Notes: generated from the sequence alone by a model not told the origin. A DNA stretch of 64,000 nt from JAHEFU01 sp041395205 (GCA_041395205.1 JAWLAZ010000004.1:124001-188000), one strand, 5' to 3'; counted from the first letter of the stretch, positions 27,407 to 37,040 are shown. Made by a program: numbers and translations.

Positions 27407-29269
27407 ATGACAATGGCAGATGAAAAGAGAGTGATCATCGTCGGAGGCGGGCTGGCCGGCCTGATGGGGGCCATCACCGCCTGCGAGAACGGGCTGAGCG
27501 TTGACCTCGTGAGCTACGTGCCGGTGCGCCGCAGCCACAGCGTCTGCGCCCAGGGCGGCATCAACGGCGCCGTGAACACCAAGGGTGAGGGCGACAGCCC
27601 GGAGTTCCACTTTGACGACACCATCTACGGCGGCGACTTCCTTGCCAACCAGCCGATGGTGCGCGACATGTGCTACGACGCCCCGAAGGTGATCTACCTG
27701 CTCGACCGCATGGGCGTGACCTTCAACCGCACGGCCGAGGGCCTCCTGGACTTCCGCCGCTTCGGCGGCACGCTCTACAACCGCACGGCCTTCGCCGGCG
27801 CGACCACCGGCCAGCAGCTGATCTACGCCCTGGACGAGGGCGTGCGCGCCTGGGAGGCCAAGGGCAAGGTGCGCAAGTTCGAGCACCATTCCTTCCAGTC
27901 GATCATCAAGGATGGCAACAACAACTGCCGCGGGATCGTGATGACGGACATGCACACGATGCAGACCACGGCCCTCAAGGCCAATGCGGTGGCGATCTGC
28001 ACCGGCGGCATCGGCAGCATCTTCGGCAAGACCACCAACTCCGTGATCTGCACAGGCAGCGCAGCCAGCCGGCTCTACCAGCAGGGTGTCTGGTATGCCA
28101 ACGGCGAATTCCTGCAGATCCACCCCACCGCCATCCCCGGCACCGACAAGAACCGCCTGATCTCCGAGTCCGTGCGTGGCGAGGGCGGGCGCGTCTGGGT
28201 GCCGAAGAAGGCCGGGGACCCGCGCAAGCCTGCTGAGATCCCCATGAACGAGCGCTGGTACTTCCTCGAGGAGAAGTACCCGGCCTATGGCAACCTCGTG
28301 CCGCGTGACGTGGCCTCGCGCGAGCTGTTCGATGTCTGCGTCAACCAGGGGATGGGCATCGGCGGCCGCTGGGAGGTCTACCTTGACGTCTCGCATATCC
28401 CCAACGACGTGCTGCACCGCAAGCTGGCCGGCGTACTGGAGATCTACGAGAAGTTCATGGGCGAGGATCCCTACAACGGCCCGATGCGTGTCTTCCCCTC
28501 GATGCACTACACGATGGGCGGGCTCTACATCGGCTACGGCGCGGAAACCAGCCGCAAGGCGGACCTGCCGGAGAACTGGGACCACTTCCAGCACATGTCG
28601 AACATCAACGGCCTGTTCGCCGGTGGCGAGGCCGACTACCAGTACCACGGTGCCAACCGCCTCGGTGCCAACAGCCTGCTCTCCTGCCTCTGGGCCGGCC
28701 GCGTGCTCGGCCCGCAGATGGCGGCCTACCTCGCTGCCAACACAGCCCTCGGTGAGTGCAGTGAGACGGATGCCGGTGCACATGTGAAGCAGCAGGACGA
28801 TGCCTTCAGTGCTGTGCGGAAGATGAGCGGCAGTGAGAATGCCTTCCGCCTCCAGGCAGAACTGCAGGAGCACATGACGAAGTACTGCACGGTCGTGCGT
28901 GACAATGACGACCTGCAGAAGCTCGACACCAAGCTCGACGAGCTGCTGGACCGCTGGGAGGCGATCGGCCTGCACGATGCCAGCAGCACCTCCAACCAGG
29001 AGCTCATCTTCATCCGCGAGCTGCGCGACCGCCTGCTGCTGAGCAAGGTCATCGCCCGCGGTGCGCTGATGCGCAACGAGAGCCGCGGCGCGCACTACAA
29101 GCCGGCCTTCCCGGAGCGTGACGACGATAACTGGCAGAAGACCACGATCGCCAGCTTCGACGGCACGCGCAATCCGGTGTTCAGCTATGAGGACGTTGAC
29201 ATTTCCCTGATCAAGCCGCGCAAGCGCAGCTACAAGGCGGCATCCCACGGCGGCCAGGAAACGAAGTAG
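27407..29269 (+). CDS. sdhA: Succinate dehydrogenase / fumarate reductase flavoprotein subunit
   Basis: A 620-residue FAD subunit of complex II. The dinucleotide-binding GGGLAGLMGA is near the N-terminus, followed by the covalent-FAD histidine segment RRSHSVCAQGGINGA, the substrate-binding HPTAIPG, and the catalytic SESVRGEGGRVW. The C-terminal segment has AGGEADYQYHGANRLGANSLLSC. The architecture is that of type B enzymes partnered with a b558 anchor. An ATG at 27413 is an alternative start with a slightly better spaced GGA. Confidence 0.95.
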   Translation: MTMADEKRVIIVGGGLAGLMGAITACENGLSVDLVSYVPVRRSHSVCAQGGINGAVNTKGEGDSPEFHFDDTIYGGDFLANQPMVRDMCYDAPKVIYLLDRMGVTFNRTAEGLLDFRRFGGTLYNRTAFAGATTGQQLIYALDEGVRAWEAKGKVRKFEHHSFQSIIKDGNNNCRGIVMTDMHTMQTTALKANAVAICTGGIGSIFGKTTNSVICTGSAASRLYQQGVWYANGEFLQIHPTAIPGTDKNRLISESVRGEGGRVWVPKKAGDPRKPAEIPMNERWYFLEEKYPAYGNLVPRDVASRELFDVCVNQGMGIGGRWEVYLDVSHIPNDVLHRKLAGVLEIYEKFMGEDPYNGPMRVFPSMHYTMGGLYIGYGAETSRKADLPENWDHFQHMSNINGLFAGGEADYQYHGANRLGANSLLSCLWAGRVLGPQMAAYLAANTALGECSETDAGAHVKQQDDAFSAVRKMSGSENAFRLQAELQEHMTKYCTVVRDNDDLQKLDTKLDELLDRWEAIGLHDASSTSNQELIFIRELRDRLLLSKVIARGALMRNESRGAHYKPAFPERDDDNWQKTTIASFDGTRNPVFSYEDVDISLIKPRKRSYKAASHGGQETK

Positions 29270-29382
29270 GAGCTACCCGCTTCAGCGGTAGTCGGCCCCC
29301 GGCGCAATCCTGACAACGGAAGCCCTGTGACAGCCAGGCACTCAGGCCACCAGGCCAGAAGTGGTTTGCTGCCAGGCCCTTC

Positions 29383-31302
29383 CTACTTAAGGACGCTCAG
29401 CTTGAGGGGGTCACTCAGTCTCGATGTGAAGGCAGCGGGCAGTCCATTCAGGGTTCCCGCTTCCACCATCGAATAGGAGAATGACGACACATTGTCAGTT
29501 GACGATGTGATCACGCTCTCACTGGCTGGCCAGCTGCTGCCGCTGCTGTCCAGTGCGCGGATGTACTTCGCCTCGGCGATGGTATGCGGAGTCAGCGATG
29601 ACCAGCTCAGGGCCGGATGGCCAAAGCTGTCATGGAAGGCCAGACTGAAGCTGAAGGCGGTATTGGCGATCAGCTGTGGGCTGTCCCAGCTGCTGGCCGT
29701 GCCATCCGTGGACCGAATGACGTACACATTGCTGAAATCCAGGTAGGCAATCGCCAGTTTGCCGTCCAGCTCCGCCATGGCCGGCGGACAGGCATCAAAC
29801 AGATCGGTCTGGATCACCAGTTCATCCGCCTGCCAGCTGCTGCCCTGTGGATCCGCAGCGCGGGCCAGGCGCAGTTGTGTGTCAGGTGATCCAAGTGGTG
29901 AATGGGCAAAGGCCACACAGGGCACGCCGCCGAACACCATGAGGTTGGACTGCTCCTCGATTGTCACATCGAGCTCGCTGACCTTCACAGGGCTGCCCCA
30001 GGTATCGCCTTGATTGTCATTGGCCCGGACGTAGTAGAGGTAGTTCTTGCTTTCGGAGTGCACGAATTGCTGGAACAGCACAGCCGGATTGCCATCCACG
30101 ACCGCCAGTCCGACCACCGCCTGCATCAGCTCCGTTTCCGGCAGCACTGCAGGTGTGCCCCAGGCCGTGCCAGCCGCATTCTGCGCCAGAACGAACCGGA
30201 GTTCGAAGTCTTCCGTCGGTCCTTCATCAATGTCCATCAGGTAGGCCACGCACGGCCTGCCCAGCAGCTTCGCGATGAACAGGTTCCGCAGGAAACCATT
30301 GCTGTCAATTGCACTCGGCCCCGCCGGCCAGCTGTTGCCAGTGCCATCCAGTGCGCGGGTGTAGCTCAGGCCGAAGTCATTTCCCGTATGCACGATCAGC
30401 GGAGCGCCGTCCGCGTGGAAATCCACCCTGCCGGCCACATAGGTATCAGTGTTGATCGCTGCCCCGCTGTCCTGCCAGCCGGATCCCGCGGTTACGACCA
30501 CGAGGGCCATGCTGCTCGCCCCGCCGTCATCCGTGACCCGCAGCCTGACTGGATAGCTGCCCTCCTCGGTCACGTCGAAGCTGCCGGCCGGTGCCGTGGC
30601 CTCACTGATCTCGTAAGTCCCGTCATCATCCAGATCCAGCTCAAACAGCGTGATGCTCCCATCGGGATCGGAGCTGCTGCCCGCGTCATAGCTGACCGTG
30701 AACGGCGCTTCCCCAAATGCATTGTCAACATTCAGCACCGCGACCGGCGGCGCGTTTCCCGCAGGCGGAGTGCCGATCGCAAGCCGCTCAACCGTGGCCA
30801 CCGCATCTTCGGCAACGAGCACTGCCACCAGGAATCCACCGTCGGCCGCAAACATCCCGGAGGGATTGCCGAATGGAATGTTCTGGGTCGCGGCACTGTC
30901 CGCCTGCACGACTTTCCAGCGGCCGCTGCCGTAATCACTGAAGCCGACATACAGTCCGTTCACGACTGAGCTGCACTGCAGTACCAGTTCAGGAGCGCCT
31001 GTGTAGTCCGGCAGGCTGAAGCTGTAGATTGCGAATGCAATCCCGCCTCCCGTCGCACCGCTGGCGGTAAGTACGCAGTTGTCTCCATTGATGGCCGCGT
31101 GCTGGCTGGGCAGTAGCGCGGAATACTCCGCTCCGTTCAGCTCCGCTCCGCTCGTTTCACTGCTGCTGCGCGCCAGACTGTCCAGCGGCGGGAGTTGCTG
31201 CTGCAGCGTTGCAGGGTGCACCGGGCTGCTGGTGCCAGGCTGCAGGCCTGAGCTGCATCCTGCAAGAAATAGAATGATGATGAGAACAACTGCTGACTTC
31301 AT
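29383..31302 (-). CDS. Lipoprotein with PKD domain and propeller-like repeats
   Basis: A 639-residue lipoprotein (lipobox FLAGC). Residues ~50-170 form a beta domain with VVNGLYVGFSDYGSGRWKV that also occurs, diverged, in the lipoprotein at 53.5 kb. A PKD domain follows (APFTVSYDAGSSSDPDGSI, DLDDDGTYE, RLRVTDDGGA). The remainder consists of about seven repeats of the kind GNPAVLFQQF, GVPCVAFAHS, GKLAIAYLDF, GHPALSWSS, each with a WG/SW spacing, which suggests a beta-propeller. This combination is typical of surface-exposed binding proteins; the ligand is unknown. A stretch of TTTAAT is next to the start but no clear ribosome site is seen. Confidence 0.72.
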   Translation of the reverse strand: MKSAVVLIIILFLAGCSSGLQPGTSSPVHPATLQQQLPPLDSLARSSSETSGAELNGAEYSALLPSQHAAINGDNCVLTASGATGGGIAFAIYSFSLPDYTGAPELVLQCSSVVNGLYVGFSDYGSGRWKVVQADSAATQNIPFGNPSGMFAADGGFLVAVLVAEDAVATVERLAIGTPPAGNAPPVAVLNVDNAFGEAPFTVSYDAGSSSDPDGSITLFELDLDDDGTYEISEATAPAGSFDVTEEGSYPVRLRVTDDGGASSMALVVVTAGSGWQDSGAAINTDTYVAGRVDFHADGAPLIVHTGNDFGLSYTRALDGTGNSWPAGPSAIDSNGFLRNLFIAKLLGRPCVAYLMDIDEGPTEDFELRFVLAQNAAGTAWGTPAVLPETELMQAVVGLAVVDGNPAVLFQQFVHSESKNYLYYVRANDNQGDTWGSPVKVSELDVTIEEQSNLMVFGGVPCVAFAHSPLGSPDTQLRLARAADPQGSSWQADELVIQTDLFDACPPAMAELDGKLAIAYLDFSNVYVIRSTDGTASSWDSPQLIANTAFSFSLAFHDSFGHPALSWSSLTPHTIAEAKYIRALDSSGSSWPASESVITSSTDNVSSFSYSMVEAGTLNGLPAAFTSRLSDPLKLSVLK

Positions 31303-31402
31303 TGATTAAACCTGTCTGGCTGGATTGGCACGGATATTCTACTATGCCTGGTCTCTGCCTGGACAGGCCGCCCGGCCGGATCCTGAGTCCACCAGCTCAC
31401 CC

Positions 31403-34060
31403 TCACAGCAATCTGGCGAACTCCCGGCGGAAGTCCTCCTGCACGGACTGCGCCAGCAGGTAGGCGCTGTGGTTGACAACCGGTGCCGCACCGAGCGGCA
31501 GCTGCCTGTTGACCGGGCCCTTGTCCCCGGCCTGCCACAGCACCTTGGCACTCACCACATCCCCGCGATGCCACCAGTTCAGCCAGCGGCACTGCTTGAA
31601 GGGCCCGGCACAGCCGTGGCGGTAGAGCGCCTGGCTGACGACGCGGTCGAACACCGGCTTGCCGGAGTGCAGCGCATTGAATGACATGTTGATCGTGTCC
31701 AGCGGGCAGCCGAAGGTCACGAACAGCCGTAGCCGGCGCTGCAGCTCCCGCGTCATCCAGCGGTTGCCATGCGTGCCCGCCTTGTCCGCATCCAGCTGCA
31801 GCTTGTCAATCTCATGCAGGCGCTCGAAGTAGCGGCACAGCGCCTGGTAGGCCACCACGGTGCCGAGGCTGTGCGCCATCACGATCAGGTCCTGGCCCTG
31901 CTGGCGCTCGATCTCACTGTGCTGATGCGCGGCATTCGCGGAGTTCGGGGCAAGGTCATAGCCGAAGAAGCGCTCCAGGTTCTCCTCTGACAACTGCAGG
32001 ATCCGCGTGCGCAGGGCGAACATCCTGTCATTCTCATCCGTGGAGACGAAGGCCGCCACGTCCCCGAGATACTCCCGGATGAACAGCAGCCCGCGCCTGA
32101 TCAGCGAAACCCAGGTCACGAGCAGGATCAGCAGCAGCGAAAGCGTGGCGGCTTCCCGGCCGAAGGCCAGATCCCCGCGCAGGGCCAGCGAGATTGCCAG
32201 CAGCCCGCAGCCGTAGCCCAGCATGCGCGGCAGCCCGGCTTCGTTCTTCAGCAGCCGCCAGCCCATCATCCCGACCAGCGCCAGCAGCGAGGCCAGCGGC
32301 AGCGAGATCGCGGCCCAGGCCCAGACCCGCAGAGCTGGAAAGCCGGACGGGATCTCCACCGTTGCCAGGCAGGCCTGCAGCTGCGTCCAGTGGTTGCGGC
32401 AGCCTCCGGCGATCATGAAGTATGCCAGCACCCCGAATGTCAGGTACATCAGCATGAACCAGTACCAGTCCGCGCTGCGGGCGGCGGGCCGCTGCAGGTC
32501 CTGGCGGCTGAGCGGTGTATTGACACTGTTGGCAAGCACGGAGCTGCCGACATGGTTCAGCAGCAGCGGCAGGAGCGTTGCCAGGATCCCCAGCCAGGCG
32601 CGCCAGTCCAGCAACGGAGCACCGCTGAGCAGGGCCGGCTCGGCGATCAGTGCCCGCAGGCCGGGCCAGTTGCCGGTCAGCCAGTCGCGCATTCCTTCCA
32701 CGGCGGGCAGGATGTAGCCGAGGTGCACCACCCAGACCGCCAGCCAGCCCACAACGAGGGCCGAGAGACCCATCACCAGGAGCGGCAGCACCACGATCAC
32801 CATGGCCAGCCTGAGCAGCAGCCAGCTCAGCCGCCAGACATCACTGATCGATTCCAGCTGGCCGTAGTCATCCCGGCGGCAGCGATCGCGGTGCCTGTCC
32901 TCCGGCTGCCTGCTGAGCGGCATCGTCACCAATGCCTTGACGATCGAACTCAGGCCGCCTATCAGCCACATGATCGTGCGCCGCGCCCTCGCCGTACCGC
33001 TGGCAATCGGGGCCCAGTAGACCTCCGAGGCATTGATCACCAGTTCCTGATGATTGCCCAGCCTTGCGGCGACAAGCGGATGCAGCTGCTCGCGTTCCAG
33101 CTTCAGATGCACCTGTCTGTCCCCCCGGCGCCGCTGGGTATGCAGCTCCGGGATTAATACGGACTTGTTGCCGAACAGCACCTCCCGCGGATTCTCACAG
33201 AGGCTGAAGATCAGGAAATTGACAAGCTCATCCAGCGTCATGTAGCGGTTCTGCAGGCCCATGCCATGAAACAGCGCGATGTCGAAGCGGCGGCGCTGCG
33301 CTGCCTGATCCACCGCCGGCTGGACCTGCTGCGGTCCCGCCTTCTGCAGCTGCTTCCCGAAATGCTCCAGCAGGGCCTGCCAGGCCTTCCCTGCGGAATC
33401 CGGATGGTGCCCCATCCGCTCACTTTGATGCAGCTCAGAATCCGTGAAGGCATGCCCCGCCTCCGGGTAAACCTCGAGGTGCATGCGCATACCGGCAACA
33501 TACCAGCGCCCGACCAGCCGCTTGACGAAGTCCAGGCTGGCAACGCTGTCCCGTCCACCATGGCAGATCAGGCAGCTGGCCTGCGAGGATCCGCGCTCCG
33601 GCGGTGCAAGGCGGCTCGGCCCCATGTGGAAGATCCCGGCTGCCCTGATCTCAGGCATGCTGCTGAGCATGATCAGCACACCGACGCCACCGGCGCAGAA
33701 GCCGATCATCCCCAGCCGGCTTGAATCCGCCTCCGGCTGCTGGCAGAGGGCATCGAATGCAGCCCAGACCCGGCGCTGGTAAATGCGGAAATTGAGCTGG
33801 TACCAAACACAGCGAATGAAATGCCAGAGTCTGCCGTGCCGTTCGCTGCGCCTGCCGTAGACATCAACCACGAACGCGGCATAGCCAGCCTCCGCCAGCA
33901 TGCGGGCATGCCGTTCCTCATTGCCCTGCGGGCCGCGATATGCCGGAAGCACGAGCACGGCGGGACGTGTGCCATCATGATCAGCTCTGAAGTAAAGTCT
34001 GCCGCGCAGCAGCGCCAGGCCATCCCTGTACTCCACATCCCGCTCAGTCACTACTGGCAT
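31403..34060 (-). CDS. Double hydrolase: dienelactone hydrolase, membrane domain and second alpha/beta hydrolase
   Basis: An 885-residue protein of unusual composition. Residues 1-240 are a dienelactone-hydrolase domain with nucleophile Cys in IGFCAGGVG, Asp in HGGRDSVAS and His in AGHAFTDSE. A middle region has about six membrane spans (LAMVIVVLPLLVMGLSALVVGWLAVWVV, LGILATLLPLLLNHV, WFMLMYLTFGVLAYFMIAG, SLPLASLLALVGMMGW, LGYGCGLLAISLAL, LSLLLILLVTWVSLI). The C-terminal ~200 residues include a nucleophile elbow VMAHSLGTVVAYQAL, as in lipase/esterase-like proteins. The reading frame is continuous, so this is a real fusion. Function is unknown. ATG 34060 has GGGAGCAGG upstream and TATATT further up. 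Confidence 0.75.
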   Translation of the reverse strand: MPVVTERDVEYRDGLALLRGRLYFRADHDGTRPAVLVLPAYRGPQGNEERHARMLAEAGYAAFVVDVYGRRSERHGRLWHFIRCVWYQLNFRIYQRRVWAAFDALCQQPEADSSRLGMIGFCAGGVGVLIMLSSMPEIRAAGIFHMGPSRLAPPERGSSQASCLICHGGRDSVASLDFVKRLVGRWYVAGMRMHLEVYPEAGHAFTDSELHQSERMGHHPDSAGKAWQALLEHFGKQLQKAGPQQVQPAVDQAAQRRRFDIALFHGMGLQNRYMTLDELVNFLIFSLCENPREVLFGNKSVLIPELHTQRRRGDRQVHLKLEREQLHPLVAARLGNHQELVINASEVYWAPIASGTARARRTIMWLIGGLSSIVKALVTMPLSRQPEDRHRDRCRRDDYGQLESISDVWRLSWLLLRLAMVIVVLPLLVMGLSALVVGWLAVWVVHLGYILPAVEGMRDWLTGNWPGLRALIAEPALLSGAPLLDWRAWLGILATLLPLLLNHVGSSVLANSVNTPLSRQDLQRPAARSADWYWFMLMYLTFGVLAYFMIAGGCRNHWTQLQACLATVEIPSGFPALRVWAWAAISLPLASLLALVGMMGWRLLKNEAGLPRMLGYGCGLLAISLALRGDLAFGREAATLSLLLILLVTWVSLIRRGLLFIREYLGDVAAFVSTDENDRMFALRTRILQLSEENLERFFGYDLAPNSANAAHQHSEIERQQGQDLIVMAHSLGTVVAYQALCRYFERLHEIDKLQLDADKAGTHGNRWMTRELQRRLRLFVTFGCPLDTINMSFNALHSGKPVFDRVVSQALYRHGCAGPFKQCRWLNWWHRGDVVSAKVLWQAGDKGPVNRQLPLGAAPVVNHSAYLLAQSVQEDFRREFARLL

Positions 34061-34263
34061 TGCCTGCTCCCTTCTGCAATATAACCCGGCCTTGATCAGA
34101 GGGTAGCACAGCCACAGCCAGGCCGGATCAGGTACCCGTCAAGGAATGCTCAGGCCCTGCTCAAGCAGCGGGCCGGTGGCAGGGTAAGGCTGCTCCCGAT
34201 GTTAAGCTATTACTCACTCCGGAAGGGCCCACGGGCCATCCGGGCCTGACAAGGACGTTTGCA

Positions 34264-35022
34264 ATGGCACAGACAGTACGAGTCAAGGTGCGCCGCCAGG
34301 ATGAGCCCGGCGCCAAGTCTTACTGGCAGGAGTTCGATGTCCCCTGGACACCGGGCATGAACGCGCTGTCCTGCCTGCAGGAGATCCAGAAGAACCCCGT
34401 CACCGCCGATGGCAAGGCCGTCGCCGCCGTGGTCTGGGAAAGCTCCTGCCTCGAGGAGGTCTGCGGAGCCTGCAGCATGCGCATCAACGGCATTCCGCGC
34501 CAGGGCTGCAGCTACCTCGTGCACGAGGGCGAGCAGCTCACGCTGGAGCCGATGAGTACCTTCCCCGTGGTCCGCGATCTGATCATCGACCGTGAGCGGA
34601 TGTTCCAGGCGCTGCTGGAGAGCCACTCCTGGATCGACATCGACGGCACGCATGATCTCGGCCCCGGCCCGCGCCAGAGTCCGAAGGACCAGAGCTGGAT
34701 GTACGTGCTCAGCCGCTGCATGACCTGCGGCTGCTGCCTTGATGCCTGCCCGCAGGTCAACGACCACAGCGAGTTCGTGGGCCCGAGCGTGATCAGCCAG
34801 GTGCGCCTGTTCAATGCCCACCCCTCCGGGAAGATGCACGCCGACAAGCGCCTCGATTACCTGATGCAGCCCGGCGGGATCGCGGACTGCGGCAATGCCC
34901 AGAACTGCGTGAAGGTCTGCCCGAAGGAGATCCCGCTCACCCAGAGCATCGCGGAACTCGGCAAGGCCACACTCGCCTACGGCATGAAGCGCTTCTTCCA
35001 CAAGGCCGACCTGGAGATGTAA
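34264..35022 (+). CDS. sdhB: Succinate dehydrogenase / fumarate reductase iron-sulfur subunit
   Basis: A 252-residue Fe-S subunit. The 2Fe-2S site is present (SSCLEEVCGACSMRING, about residues 60-72, with the fourth Cys in QGCSY), followed by CMTCGCCLDACPQ near 152 and CGNAQNCVKVCPKEIPL near 209 for the 4Fe-4S and 3Fe-4S clusters. The length and motifs fit the type B enzymes that pair with a b558 SdhC. Although it must work with SdhC and SdhA, it is separated from them by two genes on the opposite strand, so it needs its own promoter; AAGGA precedes the ATG. Confidence 0.93.
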   Translation: MAQTVRVKVRRQDEPGAKSYWQEFDVPWTPGMNALSCLQEIQKNPVTADGKAVAAVVWESSCLEEVCGACSMRINGIPRQGCSYLVHEGEQLTLEPMSTFPVVRDLIIDRERMFQALLESHSWIDIDGTHDLGPGPRQSPKDQSWMYVLSRCMTCGCCLDACPQVNDHSEFVGPSVISQVRLFNAHPSGKMHADKRLDYLMQPGGIADCGNAQNCVKVCPKEIPLTQSIAELGKATLAYGMKRFFHKADLEM

Positions 35023-35340
35023 CGGAAGCCCGGAGCAATCCGGGCAAGGGAGGCGGAAGCTTGCCTCCGCAATGAGGGTACGGCTTCAGCCCGGCAAGGG
35101 AGGCCTGATGTCAGTCGGGCAAGGGAGGCGGAAGCTTGCTTCCGCAACGCAGATCCCAATCAATCCGGACATCCGGAGGCCTGATGTCAGTCAGGCGATG
35201 GAGGCGGAAGCTTGCTTCCGCAACGGGGGTACGGCTTCAGCCCAACAAGGGAGGCCTGATGTCAGTCAGGCTTCGAACCCGCCGCGCCATCCGCCCATTA
35301 CCTGCAACTCCTCAGCGCGCTTCCCCGCTCAGGGATTAAC
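35023..35340 (+). repeat. Hairpin-repeat array (GGAGG-stem-loop-stem-CAA units)
   Basis: At least nine units follow sdhB. Stems include CCCGGA-GCAA-TCCGGG, GGAAGC-TT-GCTTCC (three copies, one with CCTCC), CCTGA-TGTCAG-TCAGG (three variants) and GGCT-TC-AGCC. Units recur in a fixed order (GGAAGC type, GGCTTCAGCC type, CCTGA type), and stem changes are compensated. No gene is visible up to 35546. Confidence 0.7.
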
Positions 35341-35472
35341 CTTCGAAAGCATATGTGAACTTCGTGAACCTGGTGATCTTTGTTTTGCATGGCAATGATT
35401 CCCCCATCTTTCCTGGCAATCCCGATTCGCAATTCTGTCTAGTTGCTTCAGGAACACCGTGACTCTCTTGAA

Positions 35473-35501
35473 GGGGCTGCTGCGGCAGCCCCCTTGCTTT
35501 T
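35473..35501 (+). terminator. Possible intrinsic terminator
   Basis: Stem GGGGCTGC / GCAGCCCC with loop TGCG, followed by CTTGCTTTT. It would serve transcripts from sdhB and its downstream repeats. The T-tract is imperfect. Confidence 0.5.
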
Positions 35502-35546
35502 CCTGAGCAGCAGGCAGTGGCTGGTCCTGGTTGCGGGCCTGGGCGG

Positions 35547-36350
35547 CTAGTCCTGCTCCACCAGTGCCAGGCTGGCCCGTCCCTCCTGCCCGCTTTCCAC
35601 ATCGTAGGGCACCACGAAGTAGCGGTAGGTCCCGGCCTCTGTGATGATGTCGTCAAAGCTGTAGCGCACGGTCTGCAGACCGCCGCCGCCGGACTCGTAC
35701 CTGCCGATCGTGTATGGCAGTGAAGGATCCCATGGATGGGCCAGCATGTAATAGGCAATTGAATCCGGGGCCAGCCGGTAGATTCTGTAGCCGTCGATGC
35801 TCTCGCCGAAGTGCTGGGCAATCACCGTCAGGTCTGACAGCCCGATCTCCCCGCTGGCATCGCCGTCAATCCGCGCCATGCGCCAGTTCCGGCTTGTTTC
35901 CTCACCGGCGGGGACATTCAGACTCTCGGTCCTGCTGGCCGTCTGTTCGTAGTAGACCCGCTGTCCGAAATTCTGTGCCAGTGCGGCCAGATCACTGGCC
36001 AGGACTTCACCATTCTGGTCGTAGTCCCCCAGCAGGCGTTCGGTCCAGCTCAGCTGGATCCGCGTCAACTGAGGCCCCTCCACGCCATCCGGGTCATACG
36101 GCTGGGCCGCAAGGTCGAACACTGCATTGCCACTGCCCTGCGGCGGAGACGAGGATATCCGCTCCGGATCCACACCCAGGCGCTGCAGCTCCTGCTCGAG
36201 CGCCTGCTGCAGCTGCGCCTGCTGGCCAGCGTCCAGCGGCATGGGCTGAGTCTGCTCGCCAACATTGCCATGTCCTGAGGGCTGTCCTGCGGCGCAGCCC
36301 GCCATGATCATCCCTGCGGCGGCCAGGCCGCATACTGCCAGTCTTCCCAA
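35547..36350 (-). CDS. Lipoprotein with dockerin-like calcium-binding repeats
   Basis: About 267 residues. A short signal peptide ends in a lipobox (MIMAGCAAG). Two dockerin type I-like F-hand repeats are visible: LGDYDQNGEVLASDLAALAQNFG and ARIDGDASGEIGLSDLTVIAQHFG, with the D-D-N/S-G-D spacing of Ca-binding loops. In lineages without cellulosomes such pairs are common in surface proteins and may mediate other interactions. The C-terminus resembles a fibronectin-like strand segment (AGTYRYFVVPYDVESGQEG). TTG 36350, 6 nt after GGGAGGA, is the best start; the frame runs upstream to ATG 36608 but that part is not protein-like. Confidence 0.7.
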   Translation of the reverse strand: MGRLAVCGLAAAGMIMAGCAAGQPSGHGNVGEQTQPMPLDAGQQAQLQQALEQELQRLGVDPERISSSPPQGSGNAVFDLAAQPYDPDGVEGPQLTRIQLSWTERLLGDYDQNGEVLASDLAALAQNFGQRVYYEQTASRTESLNVPAGEETSRNWRMARIDGDASGEIGLSDLTVIAQHFGESIDGYRIYRLAPDSIAYYMLAHPWDPSLPYTIGRYESGGGGLQTVRYSFDDIITEAGTYRYFVVPYDVESGQEGRASLALVEQD

Positions 36351-36632
36351 GTCAGTCCTCCCTCGCGGCTGCCGGAGCGCCGCATCAGCTTCCAACCGGA
36401 TTGCGTTTCCTCTGAAGCATAACCGCGCGCTGCCTTGCCTGCATTCCACACTTGTCGCTGTTTCCAGGGGAACAGTCAGTTTCATTCCATGCGGGATCAA
36501 CGGCCTGAACCGGGACTTCACCCAATGCTTCCCGGATCTGCACTGTCCGTCAGTCCCATTGCGGTTATCACTTGTCAATTCAGAGATCACCCATCCGCGA
36601 TATGGCACTGGGTGAATCCGGAGGAAACAGAC

Positions 36633-37040
36633 ATGACCCTGATCAAGTGGAATGACGACCTCTCAACCGGCGTGGGCTTCGTTGACAATGAGCACAAGGC
36701 GCTCGTCAACATGATCAACGAGCTGAACGATGCGATGCTGCAGAAGCACGGCAAGGAAGTGGTCGGCAACATCATCAACCGCATGGCGGCCTATGCCAGG
36801 AGCCACTTCGAGCATGAGGAGAAGGAGATGAAGGCCTGCAACTTCAGCGGCTATGCCGCACACAAGAAGGAGCATGACGACTTCATCACCAAGGTCTCCG
36901 AGCTGAAGACGGAGCTGGACGAGGGCCGCATCATGGTCACGACGGACACCATGAAGTTCCTCAAGAGCTGGCTGACCAGCCACATCATGGTCACGGACAA
37001 GCTCTACGTTGACAGCTTCGTCTCGCATGGCGTGCATTAG
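36633..37040 (+). CDS. Bacteriohemerythrin
   Basis: A 135-residue diiron oxygen-binding protein. The iron ligands are in their conserved places: H in VDNEHKALV, H and E in SHFEHEEKEM, H in AAHKKEHDDF and H/D in LTSHIMVTDKLY. Such stand-alone hemerythrins bind O2 and are used for oxygen delivery or sensing. It begins at ATG 36633, 9 nt after GGAGG. It stands alone, about 280 nt from the divergent dockerin-like gene. Confidence 0.93.
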   Translation: MTLIKWNDDLSTGVGFVDNEHKALVNMINELNDAMLQKHGKEVVGNIINRMAAYARSHFEHEEKEMKACNFSGYAAHKKEHDDFITKVSELKTELDEGRIMVTTDTMKFLKSWLTSHIMVTDKLYVDSFVSHGVH

